A stretch of DNA of 64,000 nt, from the NCBI RefSeq assembly GCF_000196135.1, contig NC_005090.1, positions 1,188,001 through 1,252,000 of the forward strand. Direction: 5' to 3'. The DNA comes from Wolinella succinogenes DSM 1740 (GTDB lineage: Bacteria > Campylobacterota > Campylobacteria > Campylobacterales > Helicobacteraceae). The position numbers and the translations under genes were made by a program. Below are positions 8,812 through 18,902 of this stretch, piece by piece (the stretch's first letter is position 1; the number at the start of each line of letters is the position of its first letter). A model generated the notes under the pieces. That model was given only the letters and a program-made list of their open reading frames with translations. It did not search any database and was not told the origin of the DNA.

Positions 8812-11276
8812 GGTTTCACAACCAAATTGACTAGTTTATCGGGCACCACGATCTCCTTGATGATGCTCATCCCCTCCAGCCACTTGGAGACCTCATTTTT
8901 AGCCGCCTCAAGCATCGCCTCATTGGAAGAGCCCGGCGCCATCTCTATCTCGCCTCGCTTCTTGCCATTGACGGTGATGGCGATGGTGAGCGAGTCGCTC
9001 TTAAGCGCTTGGGTATCAGGGGTAAGGGGCTTGAAGTTGGCCAAACCAAAATACTCTTGGCTGAGCTCCCATGCCACATGGGGGATGATGGGCTCAAGAA
9101 CACTCAAAAGGATAAAATAACCCTCCGTGAAAATGGCAGGATTCTCTTGATCGCTCAAAGCATTCAGCGCCTCCATGCACGAAGCAATCAATGTATTAAA
9201 GGCGTAGGCATTTTTGCGCGAATAGACCTCTTGGGCCTTAAGAAGCGTCTCGTGAACCTTTTTGCGTGCCAATTTCTCCGTCTTGCTCAAGGTTGCCGTC
9301 TCTATTTGGGGCAATGAAGAGACCTTTTGGACAAACTGCGTTTTATCACAAAGTCGCTTGATGAAGCGATAAGCTCCTTCTACGGCGCTGTCATTCCACT
9401 CTAGCTCTCTTGTAGGGGGCGCGGCAAAGAGGACAAAGAGCCTTGCCGTATCCGCTCCAAAACGCTCGATCAACTCATCAGGATCGACCACATTGCCCTT
9501 GCTCTTGCTCATTTTAGCGCCATCTTTGAGCACCATTCCTTGGGTGAGAAGATGCGTGAAGGGCTCATTGGTTTCCGTGTAGCCAAGATCCCTTAGCACT
9601 TTGGTGAAGAATCGCGCATAAAGAAGGTGCAAAATCGCATGCTCAATCCCGCCGATATACTCATCCACGCCCATCCAGTAACGTTGCATTGCCTCATTAA
9701 GGGCGTGCGTCTCCCACTCTTCTTTGGGGGTGGTGTAGCGCAAAAAGTACCAGCTTGATTCGACAAAGGTATCCATCGTGTCGGTCTCTCTTGTGGCTTT
9801 TCCCCCACATTTTGGACATCGACACTCTTTCCATGCAGGATGTTTCTCAAGGGGATTCCCCTCTCCATCAATGATTACATCCTCAGGGAGTGTGATGGGA
9901 AGATTGGAAAAATCCTCAGGAACGATTCCGCAAGAGGGACAATGAATCAGCGGGATGGGTGTCCCCCAATAGCGCTGTCTGGAGATTCCCCAATCCCTTA
10001 GGCGATAGTTGATCACCCCCCTTCCCAAAGAGTGCTCTTCAAAGTATCGAATGATCTTCTCTTTGGCGCTTTCACTCTCTAGACCATCAAAGATTCCAGA
10101 GTTGATGAGCGTGCCACTCTCTGTATAGGCCGCCTCGTCCAAAGAGGGAGCCGCGCCAGAGAGAATCACCTGCTTTTGAGGGAGTTGATACTTCTTGGCA
10201 AACTCAAAATCCCTCTCATCATGCGCCGGCACTGCCATCACCGCCCCACTGCCATAATCCGTGAGGACAAAATTGGCCGCCCAAAGAGGAATGGCCTCTC
10301 CTGTTAAAGGATGGATCGCCTCAAGTCCCAAGGCCACTCCCTCTTTGGGAATCATGGCGCGCTCTTTGGCGGGGATATTTTGCATTTTTGCAAGCGCTTC
10401 TAGGCTCTCTTGGGGAAGTTTGCCCTGCCTCATTAGCTCTCTTACCAAGGGATGCTCAGGCGCTAAGGCACAGTAAGTGACGCCATAGAGGGTGTCGGGT
10501 CGCGTGGTGAAGACCTCAAAGGAATCAAAACTCCCCCCTATTCTCTCCTTGGAGGAGGAGGTGAGTTTGAAAGCAAAAGAGAGCCCTTCGGAGCGTCCAA
10601 TCCAGTTGCGCTGCATCGTGAGCACTTGAGAGGGCCATCGCCCCTCTAGGGTGTCAAGACTCCCTAGGAGCTCCTCAGCATAGTCAGTGATCTTGACATA
10701 GTATTGGAACATCTCTTTTTGCACCACTTCCGTGTCGCATCTCCAGCATCGACCCTCGATCACTTGCTCATTAGCTAGCACCGTCTGATCGTTGGGGCAC
10801 CAATTTAAAAATCCTTTTTTCCGATAGATAAGCCCCCGATTCCACATATCAATGAAAAACTTCTGCTCCCACTTGGAGTAGATAGGATCGCAGGTGGCAA
10901 ACTCTCGCTCATTGGAAAAAGATAGCCCCAAAGAATCGAGCTCTTCTCGCATATTGGAGATGTTGTCATAGGTCCATTTCTTGGGGTGGCTCTTGTGCTT
11001 GATCGCTGCATTTTCCGCTGGCATGCCAAAAGCATCCCAGCCTATAGGATGGAGCACATTGAAATTCTGTTTGCGAAAGTGTCGCGCGATGGCATCGCCA
11101 ATGCAGTAGTTGCGAACATGCCCCATATGGATTCTTCCGCTAGGATAGGGAAACATACTCAAAATATATTTTTTGGGAAGCGAGGTGTCACTCAAAGGCT
11201 CGTGAGTCCTCTTGTTTTTCCAGTGCTCTTGCCACTTTTTCTCAATGGCTTTGGGATTATATTCCACGGCGATCAA
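8808..11276 (-). CDS. leuS: Leucyl-tRNA synthetase
   Basis: 822 residues, class I synthetase that charges tRNA-Leu in the cytosol. The HIGH motif appears as HMGH (near 51-54, in [10 protein letters not shown]) and the second signature as KMSKS near 587. The CP1 editing domain with its TTRPDTLYG motif lies between them, and a zinc-binding CPSCG...CPKCGG pair is present near 440-490. Full length for the family. Separated by 26 bp from the upstream DUF6394 gene and overlapping lptE. Confidence 0.97.
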
Positions 11277-11302
11277 CTCCTAAAAATCAATGAAATTAAA
11301 AA

Positions 11303-11644
11303 CTAAAAATCCAAGTCTCGTGCTTTGGCGCTCTCCACAATGATAAGCGCAGCGGAGAAAACATTAGCCGCAAATGCCCCAAAGGCGAGTGCCACAGCCA
11401 CAGCGGCGTTATTAAACACCTGAAGATAGATAAATCCAGGGATAAGATGGAGATCTGCCACTAGCGAGCTGGCCAAGAGCTCAGCTGAGAGGATATTCTT
11501 CACCCCGATCTTAAGAATCGTGGAGATGATATTCACCCCCGCAGCAATGAAAAGCATGGTCGCGTTTTGTTCATAGAGAAAGCCTACCGTCGAAGTGAGG
11601 CTCATGAGATTAAAAAAGACGAAGGTTACTTTACCCCAATCCAT
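11303..11644 (-). CDS. DUF6394-type small integral membrane protein
   Basis: 113 residues with about four hydrophobic segments (roughly 8-27, 29-50, 62-80 and 83-104) and a polar C-terminus. It corresponds in position and size to H. pylori HP1548, between secF and leuS, a conserved hypothetical inner-membrane protein. No catalytic motif is visible. Its position between secDF-yajC and leuS may reflect only operon order, so a Sec-related role is not claimed. Confidence 0.7.
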   Translation of the reverse strand: MDWGKVTFVFFNLMSLTSTVGFLYEQNATMLFIAAGVNIISTILKIGVKNILSAELLASSLVADLHLIPGFIYLQVFNNAAVAVALAFGAFAANVFSAALIIVESAKARDLDF

Positions 11645-11673
11645 GAATTATGCTCCTTGAGTTTTTTGAAGGA

Positions 11674-12645
11674 TCAAACGACCCCCTTCTCATACATTGA
11701 TCGCATTCGCTCTTTTTCAGCCTTCTTCTTGGCCTCATCAGAGAGTTTTTGGTAGTAGCCCTGAAGATCAAAGCCGAGCCAAATCACAATCTGCATGGCG
11801 ATAAAGACGGAGCTATAAGAGCCCACGACCACTCCCACGAGCATGGGAAGGCTAAAACCTCGGATGATCTCCCCGCCAAAAGCATAGAGGGTGAAAACCA
11901 CAAAAAAGACCGTCAAGGAGGTGAGAATCGTTCTGGAGAGGGTCTTGGAGACTGCCTCATTCATCACCTCTTTGAGTGTGTCAAGTTTATTGCCTTGGAG
12001 TCTCTCGCGAATACGGTCAAAGATGATAATCGTGTCATTGATCGAGTAACCAATGAGCGTTAAAAGTGCCGCCACCACATCCAGACCAAAATCGACCTCA
12101 AAAAGCACAATGGCTCCCACGGCAATGGTCACATCATGCACCAACGCCAAAACCGCGGCAATAGCAAAACGCCACTCGTAGCGAAATGCCACATAAAGAA
12201 GCATTCCAATGCTTGCCAAAACAAGAGCAAGTGTCCCTTTGGTACGAAGCTCATCGCCCACTTTGGGGCCGACCATATCCACGCGCCTCACCTCAAAGTT
12301 GCCTGTTCCTTGGAGCACTTCAGCGGCAATATCTCCAATATCTCGCGCCACGGAACTAGTAGAGGCAGGAACCTTGATAAGCGCCTCCTCTTTGGAACCA
12401 AACTCGCTCACCTGAGCCCCTTTGAAGATCTCATTTCCTGCCAAAGCTTCGCGAATTTTCCCTAAAGGAGCAGCCTCTTTATATTGGACCTGAACGACGC
12501 TTCCCCCTGTGAAGTCGATTCCATAGGAGATTCCTTTGGTGAAAAAGAGCCCCAAAGAGAGCGCTAGAAGTAGCAAAGAGAGGAGCGAGGTGTAGCGTCC
12601 CCAAGCCACAAAGTCATAAACTTTATCGTTTTTAAATAGTTCCAT
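11674..12645 (-). CDS. secF: Protein-export membrane protein SecF
   Basis: 323 residues from the ATG at 12645, which has AAGGAAAG upstream and follows the secD stop by two bases; an in-frame upstream start at 12717 lies inside secD and is rejected. Six membrane helices with the large periplasmic loop after the first; the family motif GIDFTGGS is near residue 45, and the second half carries the SecD/SecF helices that conduct protons. With SecD it pulls translocating proteins to the periplasmic side. Order secF-secD-yajC on this strand as in H. pylori. Confidence 0.94.
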   Translation of the reverse strand: MELFKNDKVYDFVAWGRYTSLLSLLLLALSLGLFFTKGISYGIDFTGGSVVQVQYKEAAPLGKIREALAGNEIFKGAQVSEFGSKEEALIKVPASTSSVARDIGDIAAEVLQGTGNFEVRRVDMVGPKVGDELRTKGTLALVLASIGMLLYVAFRYEWRFAIAAVLALVHDVTIAVGAIVLFEVDFGLDVVAALLTLIGYSINDTIIIFDRIRERLQGNKLDTLKEVMNEAVSKTLSRTILTSLTVFFVVFTLYAFGGEIIRGFSLPMLVGVVVGSYSSVFIAMQIVIWLGFDLQGYYQKLSDEAKKKAEKERMRSMYEKGVV

Positions 12646-12647
12646 GC

Positions 12648-14225
12648 CTACTTTCCTTGTTTGAAGCCAAACCAGAAAGCGGTTTTTTGGCTCTTGGCGA
12701 TTTTGGGTCCTAGCCACTCATAGACCCCATGTGTTCCGATAATCGCCGTGATCACAGAGGCAACAATACCGATGCTAATGGTCACGGCAAAGCCTTTGAT
12801 AGGACCTGTGCCATAGGCATAAAGCAGCACTGATGTGATTAGCGTGGTGAGGTTGGAGTCGAAAATGGCTCGTGAAGCATTAGCATAACCCTCGCTAATA
12901 GCCTTGACGACTCCTTTGCCCTCCCTCAGGCACTCCCTAATTCGTTCATTGATAATCACGTTGGCATCCACGGCCATCCCTACTGTGAGGACGATTCCCG
13001 CCATACCTGGCAAGGTGAGGGTCGCTCCAAAAAGCGCCATGACCGCAATAATAAGCAATAGGTTGGCCACCAAAGCGATGTTGGCGATCACCCCTGCCAT
13101 TCCATAATAGAACATCATAAAAAGAACCACTAGAGCAAAGCCTGAAGCTAAAGCAATCATAGAGGCCATGATGCTATCGCTTCCTAGACTTGGGCCTACG
13201 CTTCGTTTCTCAAGCATCTCAATGGGTGCAGGCAAGGCACCACTGCGCAGAGCAATGGCAATATCGCTCGCTTGATCCACGGTGAAACCGCCACTAATCT
13301 GACCGCTTCCTCCGCCAATCCTCTCGCGAATCACGGGAGCCGAATAGACCTTATTATCCAAAACAATGGCCATTCGATTCCCAATATTCTTCCCTGAAAA
13401 ATCCCCAAAAATCTTTGCCCCTTGCGAATCGAGCGAGAAGTTGATGACGGGCTGGTTGTTTTGATCATAAGCCACGCGAGCATCGGTGAGCATACTTCCA
13501 TCAAGGATAGGAATGGCTTTGAGCAAAATCTTGGCCTGCTCATTTTGGGCATAAGGAAGAATCACACTCCCTAGCCTCTCCGCCTCTTCGGGAGTCATGC
13601 TCGCCACTCTATCATTGCGAGCCTCATCCACGGCCATCATTTGAAGATGGGCTGATTTAGCGATAAGCTCTTTGGCTCTCTGCTCCTCTTGGGCGCTCTT
13701 AATTCCAGGAAGCTCAACAAGAATATAGTCTTGCCCCTGTTTCGTCACGCTGGGTTCAGCCAATCCAAATTGATCCAATCGGTTACGAATCGTCCCAATC
13801 GCCTGCTCTACGGCAAAATTTTTAATGGAGGTAATTTCGCTCTCCATCAAAGTAACACGATAGCGACCTTGATCAAAATCGATACGAAAGTGACCATTTT
13901 TGCCCAAAAACTCATCCACTTTGCGCTTCTCGTCCATATCCAAAAGCTCAAAAGTGACACTATCGCTAGAGGCCTTGAGGGAATCGATGAGAATCTTCTG
14001 CTCTTGGGTATAAAAACCTAGGGAAGAGGCGAGAGATTTATACTTGGTTTTGATGGCCTCATCGGTCTTCACTCCCAAAAGCATATTCAGACCCCCTTGG
14101 AGATCTAATCCTAGAGTGATTTTGGGACCGCTAATGGAGGAGAAAAAAGAGGGGAGCGAGAGGGCTAGCCCTAGAATAAAAGCTAGGAGGAAGACTCCTA
14201 GCTTTAGGTTAAAGACGCCTTTCAT
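12648..14225 (-). CDS. secD: Protein-export membrane protein SecD
   Basis: 525 residues. An N-terminal helix is followed by [14 protein letters not shown] (about 38-52), the periplasmic P1 domain (to about 350) and five C-terminal helices. The sequence contains [16 protein letters not shown], the conserved SecD helix-4 motif with the proton-relevant Asp. It partners SecF, encoded two bases downstream, and the SecYEG/YajC translocon. yajC lies eight bases upstream. Confidence 0.95.
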   Translation of the reverse strand: MKGVFNLKLGVFLLAFILGLALSLPSFFSSISGPKITLGLDLQGGLNMLLGVKTDEAIKTKYKSLASSLGFYTQEQKILIDSLKASSDSVTFELLDMDEKRKVDEFLGKNGHFRIDFDQGRYRVTLMESEITSIKNFAVEQAIGTIRNRLDQFGLAEPSVTKQGQDYILVELPGIKSAQEEQRAKELIAKSAHLQMMAVDEARNDRVASMTPEEAERLGSVILPYAQNEQAKILLKAIPILDGSMLTDARVAYDQNNQPVINFSLDSQGAKIFGDFSGKNIGNRMAIVLDNKVYSAPVIRERIGGGSGQISGGFTVDQASDIAIALRSGALPAPIEMLEKRSVGPSLGSDSIMASMIALASGFALVVLFMMFYYGMAGVIANIALVANLLLIIAVMALFGATLTLPGMAGIVLTVGMAVDANVIINERIRECLREGKGVVKAISEGYANASRAIFDSNLTTLITSVLLYAYGTGPIKGFAVTISIGIVASVITAIIGTHGVYEWLGPKIAKSQKTAFWFGFKQGK

Positions 14226-14233
14226 GAACGTGC

Positions 14234-14515
14234 TTACTTCACTTCATCTTGCATTTTGTAGGCGACAAAGTCCTTGGCCAGTTTAGCGGTCGTCTCGTCG
14301 TTAAGCTTGACGGTGAAGTGATTCTCTTCAACCTTGATCACTTCGACAATAAACCCCCCTTGCATGACGATCTTATCACCCTTTTTGAGGTTAGCGATCA
14401 TCTCTTTGTGGCGCTTTTGCTGTCTTTGCTGAGGCATGATGATGAGGAAATAGAAGATGGCAAAAAGCACCACGAGGGGAAGAAGAGATTGGAGAATTTC
14501 GGCTGTTCCTTGCAT
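14234..14515 (-). CDS. yajC: Preprotein translocase subunit YajC
   Basis: 93 residues: one N-terminal membrane helix (about 10-28) followed by the YajC signature, including [14 protein letters not shown] and the [14 protein letters not shown] segment. YajC is an accessory part of the SecDF-YajC complex. First gene of the yajC-secD-secF group; a strong hairpin lies 43 bp upstream, separating it from nhaA. Confidence 0.93.
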   Translation of the reverse strand: MQGTAEILQSLLPLVVLFAIFYFLIIMPQQRQQKRHKEMIANLKKGDKIVMQGGFIVEVIKVEENHFTVKLNDETTAKLAKDFVAYKMQDEVK

Positions 14516-14557
14516 GATTTTCCTTTGTTGTGTTTAAGCTGGCCCTGTTTGGAGCCA

Positions 14558-14592
14558 AGCCAAGAGGTGGGAGATTGTATCACCTCTTGGCT
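14558..14592 (-). terminator. Perfect 12-bp hairpin after nhaA
   Basis: AGCCAAGAGGTG at 14558-14569 and CACCTCTTGGCT at 14581-14592 form a perfect 12-bp stem with an 11-nt loop, starting six bases after the nhaA stop. No U-run follows on either strand, so it may act as a weak or factor-dependent terminator, or protect the 3' end, between nhaA and yajC-secDF. Confidence 0.55.
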
Positions 14593-14597
14593 GGAGG

Positions 14598-15956
14598 TTA
14601 GCTTTTGATCGTGCAGCAAGCCTCTTTTTTCTTTTTGAAGCGGCATCGAATCGAAATGAAGAAATAACCCAAAGCTCCTGCAAACAATGAAGCAGAGAGG
14701 ATGGCGATTTTAGCCACATCGGTGGCTTCAGGGTTGGTGAAGGCGAGGTTGGTGATAAAAATAGACATGGTGAAACCAATCCCTGCAAGCATTCCTGCCC
14801 CCAAAATATCAATCCACATGACCCCTTCTGGTCGGGTGGCAATTCCCATCTTCTCGGCTAAATAGGTGAGTCCGAGGATTCCCACAGGTTTACCCACAAT
14901 AAGGCCAAGCATGATTCCTGGCAACACCCCATCAATATCAAAATGAATATTACTACTGATGGCCACACCCGCGTTGGCAAAAGCAAAGACGGGCATAATG
15001 AAGTAGGCGCTCCAAGGATGGAGGGCATGCTCAAGTCTCACTAGCGGACTTTGAACGCTCTTAGAGTGCTTGCTGAGCAACTCGACGCTATGCACCTGCT
15101 CGCTCGCTAAAAGAAGATTGGCACGCTCTTTGTCATGGCTCAAGAATCGCTCCAATAACTCTTTAGCCTCTTGGGCAAAGTTCTCACTCTCAATTTTTGG
15201 CTTCACAGGAATCGTGAAGGCCAGCGCCACAGCAGCGATTGTGGCGTGAATTCCACAGTTATGCACGGTAATCCAGAGCAACACTCCAAGAATCGCATAG
15301 GGGAAGAGCGATCGCACACCCATTTTGTTAAGTCCAATAAGAAGCCCTAAAATCACGACAGAATAGAGAAGCCAAAGCGTTTGAAGGTCTTCGGTGTAAA
15401 AAATAGCAATCACTACCACCGCGCCTAGGTCATCCACTACCGCCAAAGAGACAAGAAAGACTTTGAGCGCCAAAGAGACTTTGTCTCCCAGGAGGAGAAG
15501 CACACCCAAGGCAAAGGCAATATCGGTAGCCATAGGAATACCAAAGCCATGCGCCGAATCGGTGCCAAAGTTAAAGAGCGTATAAACAATCGCGGGAACG
15601 ATCATCCCACCCAAAGCGGCAATAGCAGGAAAAGCAGCGCGCTTAATACCTGCAAGCTCCCCAAAGAGCAATTCGCGCTTGATCTCTAGCCCCACCATCA
15701 AGAAGAAGAAAGACATAAGAACATCATTGATCCAGTGATGGAGACTCATGCCAATAAAGGTCTCACCGATGAAAAACCCGATCTCTGTATGCCAGAGATG
15801 AAAGTAGCTCTCGCTCAATGCCGAGTTGGCGCTAATCATCGCGACTACAGCACAAAAGAAGAGGAAAATCCCACTAAAGGACTGACTGTGGATGAAGTTG
15901 AGAAGTAGCGCTTTGATGCCACCATTTCCCGAAGCGTAATCTTGATTCTCTGCCAT
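14598..15956 (-). CDS. nhaA: Na+/H+ antiporter NhaA
   Basis: 452 residues with about 12 membrane helices. NhaA exports Na+ in exchange for H+ for pH and salt homeostasis. The functional Asp pair is seen in AVVDDLGAVVVIAIFY, and GMLAGIGFTMSIFITNLAF marks the C-terminal helices. It is longer than E. coli NhaA (388) through an inserted hydrophilic loop around residues 255-310, also seen in H. pylori NhaA. The same neighbour order (yajC, nhaA, addA-like) occurs there. Confidence 0.95.
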   Translation of the reverse strand: MAENQDYASGNGGIKALLLNFIHSQSFSGIFLFFCAVVAMISANSALSESYFHLWHTEIGFFIGETFIGMSLHHWINDVLMSFFFLMVGLEIKRELLFGELAGIKRAAFPAIAALGGMIVPAIVYTLFNFGTDSAHGFGIPMATDIAFALGVLLLLGDKVSLALKVFLVSLAVVDDLGAVVVIAIFYTEDLQTLWLLYSVVILGLLIGLNKMGVRSLFPYAILGVLLWITVHNCGIHATIAAVALAFTIPVKPKIESENFAQEAKELLERFLSHDKERANLLLASEQVHSVELLSKHSKSVQSPLVRLEHALHPWSAYFIMPVFAFANAGVAISSNIHFDIDGVLPGIMLGLIVGKPVGILGLTYLAEKMGIATRPEGVMWIDILGAGMLAGIGFTMSIFITNLAFTNPEATDVAKIAILSASLFAGALGYFFISIRCRFKKKKEACCTIKS

Positions 15957-16016
15957 GATGTTTAATCCTTGCTAAAAATTGAATAGACCCATGTCGCGAT
16001 TCGCCCCGATGAGGTT

Positions 16017-18734
16017 TCACACCTCAATGAGGCGAATCTCCTCACCATAGATGAGCAAAAAACCTACAGAAGGCTTTTGCAGGGCTTTGGAGGCGAAGGT
16101 CTTGTACGATTCCACCTGCTGATAGTAGCCCTCTTTAAGAATGGAGGTGCTTTTGTAATCCACCACAAAAACCCTCTCCTCGCCCTCTATAAGCAGGTCA
16201 ATGCGTCTCATTTTACCGTTTTCTAAAAACGGAATCTCACATTTTACCCTACCTTGGTTAAGAATCGGTCTCAAAAGATTACCATTTGTCACATCCATGC
16301 ATTTGGTTATGATTTCTTTATCATCATTCTTATTGAGGAAATGGCCATATTGGTTGAGAACGAGGGTCATTAGCTTCTCTGGGGAACTCGCGTAATGGAG
16401 GCGATGTTCAAGGCAGAGGTGAAAAGCCTCTCCATAATAGACAGCTCTTGGCGCATAGACCCTTTGACTCTCTTCTTTTTTTAGAAAATCCTTTTGTCGT
16501 CCGAAATCTTTAGAAACAAAGGTGCGACCCTTTGAGGGGAGCATGGCAGAGGGTTTAGGGGGGAGCCCAGAGGGAATCTCTCCTTTGGTGCACGACTCTA
16601 GCGCTAGAGATTCCATAGCCCCTTTTTCGCTCTTCTGTAGAATATGGAGTGATTCTTTGGCGCGCGTGAAGGCAACATAGAGCATATTGAGGAGGTCTTG
16701 AGCTTTGGCCTCCTTCTCTTTTTCTAGTGCTCTTGCATAGGTAGAATCAAAATTTTCCCGCTCTTTGAGGCGGTAGAGGATAGCGCGCAAGTTGATTCCC
16801 TCGTAATCATAAAAGAGTGCGGGGCTTTGATTGGAGGGATTGGAGAGACGATCCATCACGATTACATGGGGGAATTCCAAGCCTTTAGACTTATGAATCG
16901 TGAGGATTCTCACCCCCTCTAACTCCTCTGCACTAAGAGGCTCATCCAAGCTCTCGCATCGAAGAAGAAGCTCATCCACCAAGGGATACTCTAGAGAAAT
17001 CTCCAAGAATCTCCTCGCTGAGGCGCTAAAGAGTTTGAAGTGTTCCATAAGGGCAAGAAGAATCTGGCTACTCTTAAGAGAACTTAAAGAGCGCAAGAAC
17101 TCAAGTCGATCTAGATGAGGCGGCTCTCCAATGAGACTCAAAAAGCTCACCCCATCCACTTCTTTGCCCTCTTGGAGATAAAAAAGAGCGCGATGGAGCG
17201 CCCTCACCTCTCTTTGCTCTAGAAGCCTAGCGCTTGTCTCAGTGACCACTTTGAGTGCCTCAAAAGAGTCTTTGAGGCACTCTGCCACACGCAATACATC
17301 GTCGTTGCTAAAAACAAGAATCGCTATATCACTAGGGGTTGTCCCCTGCTCTAGCAAGAATCCTAACTCTTTTTTTAAGCTCTCTAGCACCTCCTCCTCT
17401 TGCAAAACCGCGACAAATCCTCCGCTTTTTTGGGGAATCTGCGGTGAGTAGCTCTTGTAGTGAGGAGCAAAAACTTGATTGATGAAATCGACCACAACCG
17501 CGCAGGATCGATAATTATTGGGGAGCTCTTTGACTTTCATCCCCCTAGAAGCCCACTCAAAGAGGAGCGCGTGGCTTCCACGGAATCGATAGATTGACTG
17601 CTTCATGTCACCCACATAAAAAAACGTCCGATAGAGCGAGCGCGAGATTCCCGACTTGATCTCCTCAATGAGGGGCTCTAGGATTTTGAATTGCAAAAGG
17701 CTGGTGTCTTGAAACTCATCAATGAGAATATGAGTGATCGCTCCATCAAGGCGAAAATAGAGAAACTCCCGATCAATCTCTTCTCCAAGAAGACGATAGG
17801 CGCCTTGAGTCACCTCATCAAATCCAAGAATCCGCTCTTTTTGACTCCAGCGCTCCAAACTCTCCTTGAAGATTCCCAAAAGTCGCAAAAGTCGCCCTAA
17901 AAGTTGCGACTCTTTGGAATTGAAATAGTCCACAAGAAGCTCTTTAATCTTAAAAAGCTCCCCATCCAAATCCCCTATAGAGAGCTTTTTAAAGTAGTTA
18001 TATTCCACTAGAGAATCTTTGGTGAGCCAAGTTTTACCGCGCCTTAGCAACCCCTCCACATCCTCAAAATCAACCGCCTCTTTGGCTTTGGTGGAAGCGC
18101 CCTCTTCCCCTAGGACTCGATTTTTAATCTTGAAGGCTGCCTCCATGAGCTCTTTGGAATCAAACTCTCTAAGCGTGGGCCTATACTCTTGGGAAAGCTC
18201 CCCCTCTTTATGCCAAAGATCACGCAAAAATCGAAGAATCGCTTCAACGCCTTTGGATTCTTCCACGCTCAGCTCTAGAAGCGATTCTTGATCTTTGGCG
18301 GAGAGGCGAGAGAGAAAATCCTCCATAATAGCCTCTTCATCCACCGAAGCGATGGTGAAGTCATGAGGGATTCCAATATACCAGCAAAACTTCCTGACGA
18401 TGGAGTGAAGAAACGCATCAATGGTGGTGATTCTTAAGTCGGCTTGCAAGAATCTCCAATAGACCTCCGCCCTCTTCTCTTGGATGGCCTCCTCGGTGAT
18501 TCCTGCCTCCACAAGACCCAAAAGATAGGGATTCTCCTCTCCTTGCTGCAATGCCACGAGGGCTTGGGTGATACGCTCTTTCATCTCAAGAGCGGCTTTG
18601 CGCGTAAAAGTGAGTGTCAAAATCTCAGAGGGGTGGGCTCCTTTGAAAAGGAGGGCGAGGTAGCGCAGGGTGAGTGCGAAAGTCTTGCCGCTTCCCGCAC
18701 TGGCTCTAAGGGCTAGTAGTTCATCTCTCTCCAT
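16017..18734 (-). CDS. addA: AddA-type UvrD helicase-nuclease (RecB-like)
   Basis: 905 residues. UvrD/Rep-type helicase with Walker A A-S-A-G-S-G-K-T at 11-18, the LTFTRKAALEMKER segment, the QDTS and GDMKQSIYRFRGS motifs and a later TIHKSKGLEFPHV motif. The C-terminus carries a PD-(D/E)XK nuclease core (R-R-I-D-L-L-I ... V-V-D-Y-K-S-T near 865-880). This fits AddA, which with AddB processes double-strand breaks for RecA loading. It occupies the place of H. pylori HP1553 (AddA). No addB is in the window. Divergent from the cbpA operon. Confidence 0.88.
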   Translation of the reverse strand: MERDELLALRASAGSGKTFALTLRYLALLFKGAHPSEILTLTFTRKAALEMKERITQALVALQQGEENPYLLGLVEAGITEEAIQEKRAEVYWRFLQADLRITTIDAFLHSIVRKFCWYIGIPHDFTIASVDEEAIMEDFLSRLSAKDQESLLELSVEESKGVEAILRFLRDLWHKEGELSQEYRPTLREFDSKELMEAAFKIKNRVLGEEGASTKAKEAVDFEDVEGLLRRGKTWLTKDSLVEYNYFKKLSIGDLDGELFKIKELLVDYFNSKESQLLGRLLRLLGIFKESLERWSQKERILGFDEVTQGAYRLLGEEIDREFLYFRLDGAITHILIDEFQDTSLLQFKILEPLIEEIKSGISRSLYRTFFYVGDMKQSIYRFRGSHALLFEWASRGMKVKELPNNYRSCAVVVDFINQVFAPHYKSYSPQIPQKSGGFVAVLQEEEVLESLKKELGFLLEQGTTPSDIAILVFSNDDVLRVAECLKDSFEALKVVTETSARLLEQREVRALHRALFYLQEGKEVDGVSFLSLIGEPPHLDRLEFLRSLSSLKSSQILLALMEHFKLFSASARRFLEISLEYPLVDELLLRCESLDEPLSAEELEGVRILTIHKSKGLEFPHVIVMDRLSNPSNQSPALFYDYEGINLRAILYRLKERENFDSTYARALEKEKEAKAQDLLNMLYVAFTRAKESLHILQKSEKGAMESLALESCTKGEIPSGLPPKPSAMLPSKGRTFVSKDFGRQKDFLKKEESQRVYAPRAVYYGEAFHLCLEHRLHYASSPEKLMTLVLNQYGHFLNKNDDKEIITKCMDVTNGNLLRPILNQGRVKCEIPFLENGKMRRIDLLIEGEERVFVVDYKSTSILKEGYYQQVESYKTFASKALQKPSVGFLLIYGEEIRLIEV

Positions 18735-18819
18735 GGGCGACCTTTGGGAGGTTTGGGTTTCTTGCTCTATTATAGCGACCTCCTCCTAAAAGGCTCTAAA
18801 GGCGGGGGATGGAGTCAAA

Positions 18820-18840
18820 GTTGATTGACATATACTAAAG
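18820..18840 (+). promoter_or_regulatory. Predicted HspR operator (HAIR-like) at cbpA-hspR
   Basis: GTTGATT-N7-ACTAAAG matches the published HAIR consensus CTTGAGT-N7-ACTCAAG at 11 of 14 positions, with the same spacing (TTGA at 18821-18824, N11, TAAA at 18836-18839). It overlaps the -35 box of the cbpA promoter. The 11 bases starting at 18817 are identical to those in the hsp20 operator at 62407. The operon encodes HspR itself, so autorepression is inferred. Confidence 0.65.
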
Positions 18841-18854
18841 TTACATGATATAAT
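18825..18854 (+). promoter_or_regulatory. Vegetative promoter of cbpA-hspR-rarA
   Basis: TTGACA at 18825-18830, an 18-bp spacer and TATAAT at 18849-18854: both hexamers are consensus sigma-70. It lies about 50 bp upstream of the cbpA ATG. Confidence 0.8.
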
Positions 18855-18902
18855 CACTGCAACTTTTTAGATATTGAGATTTTGAAAAAGAGGAGAGGCG
18901 CC

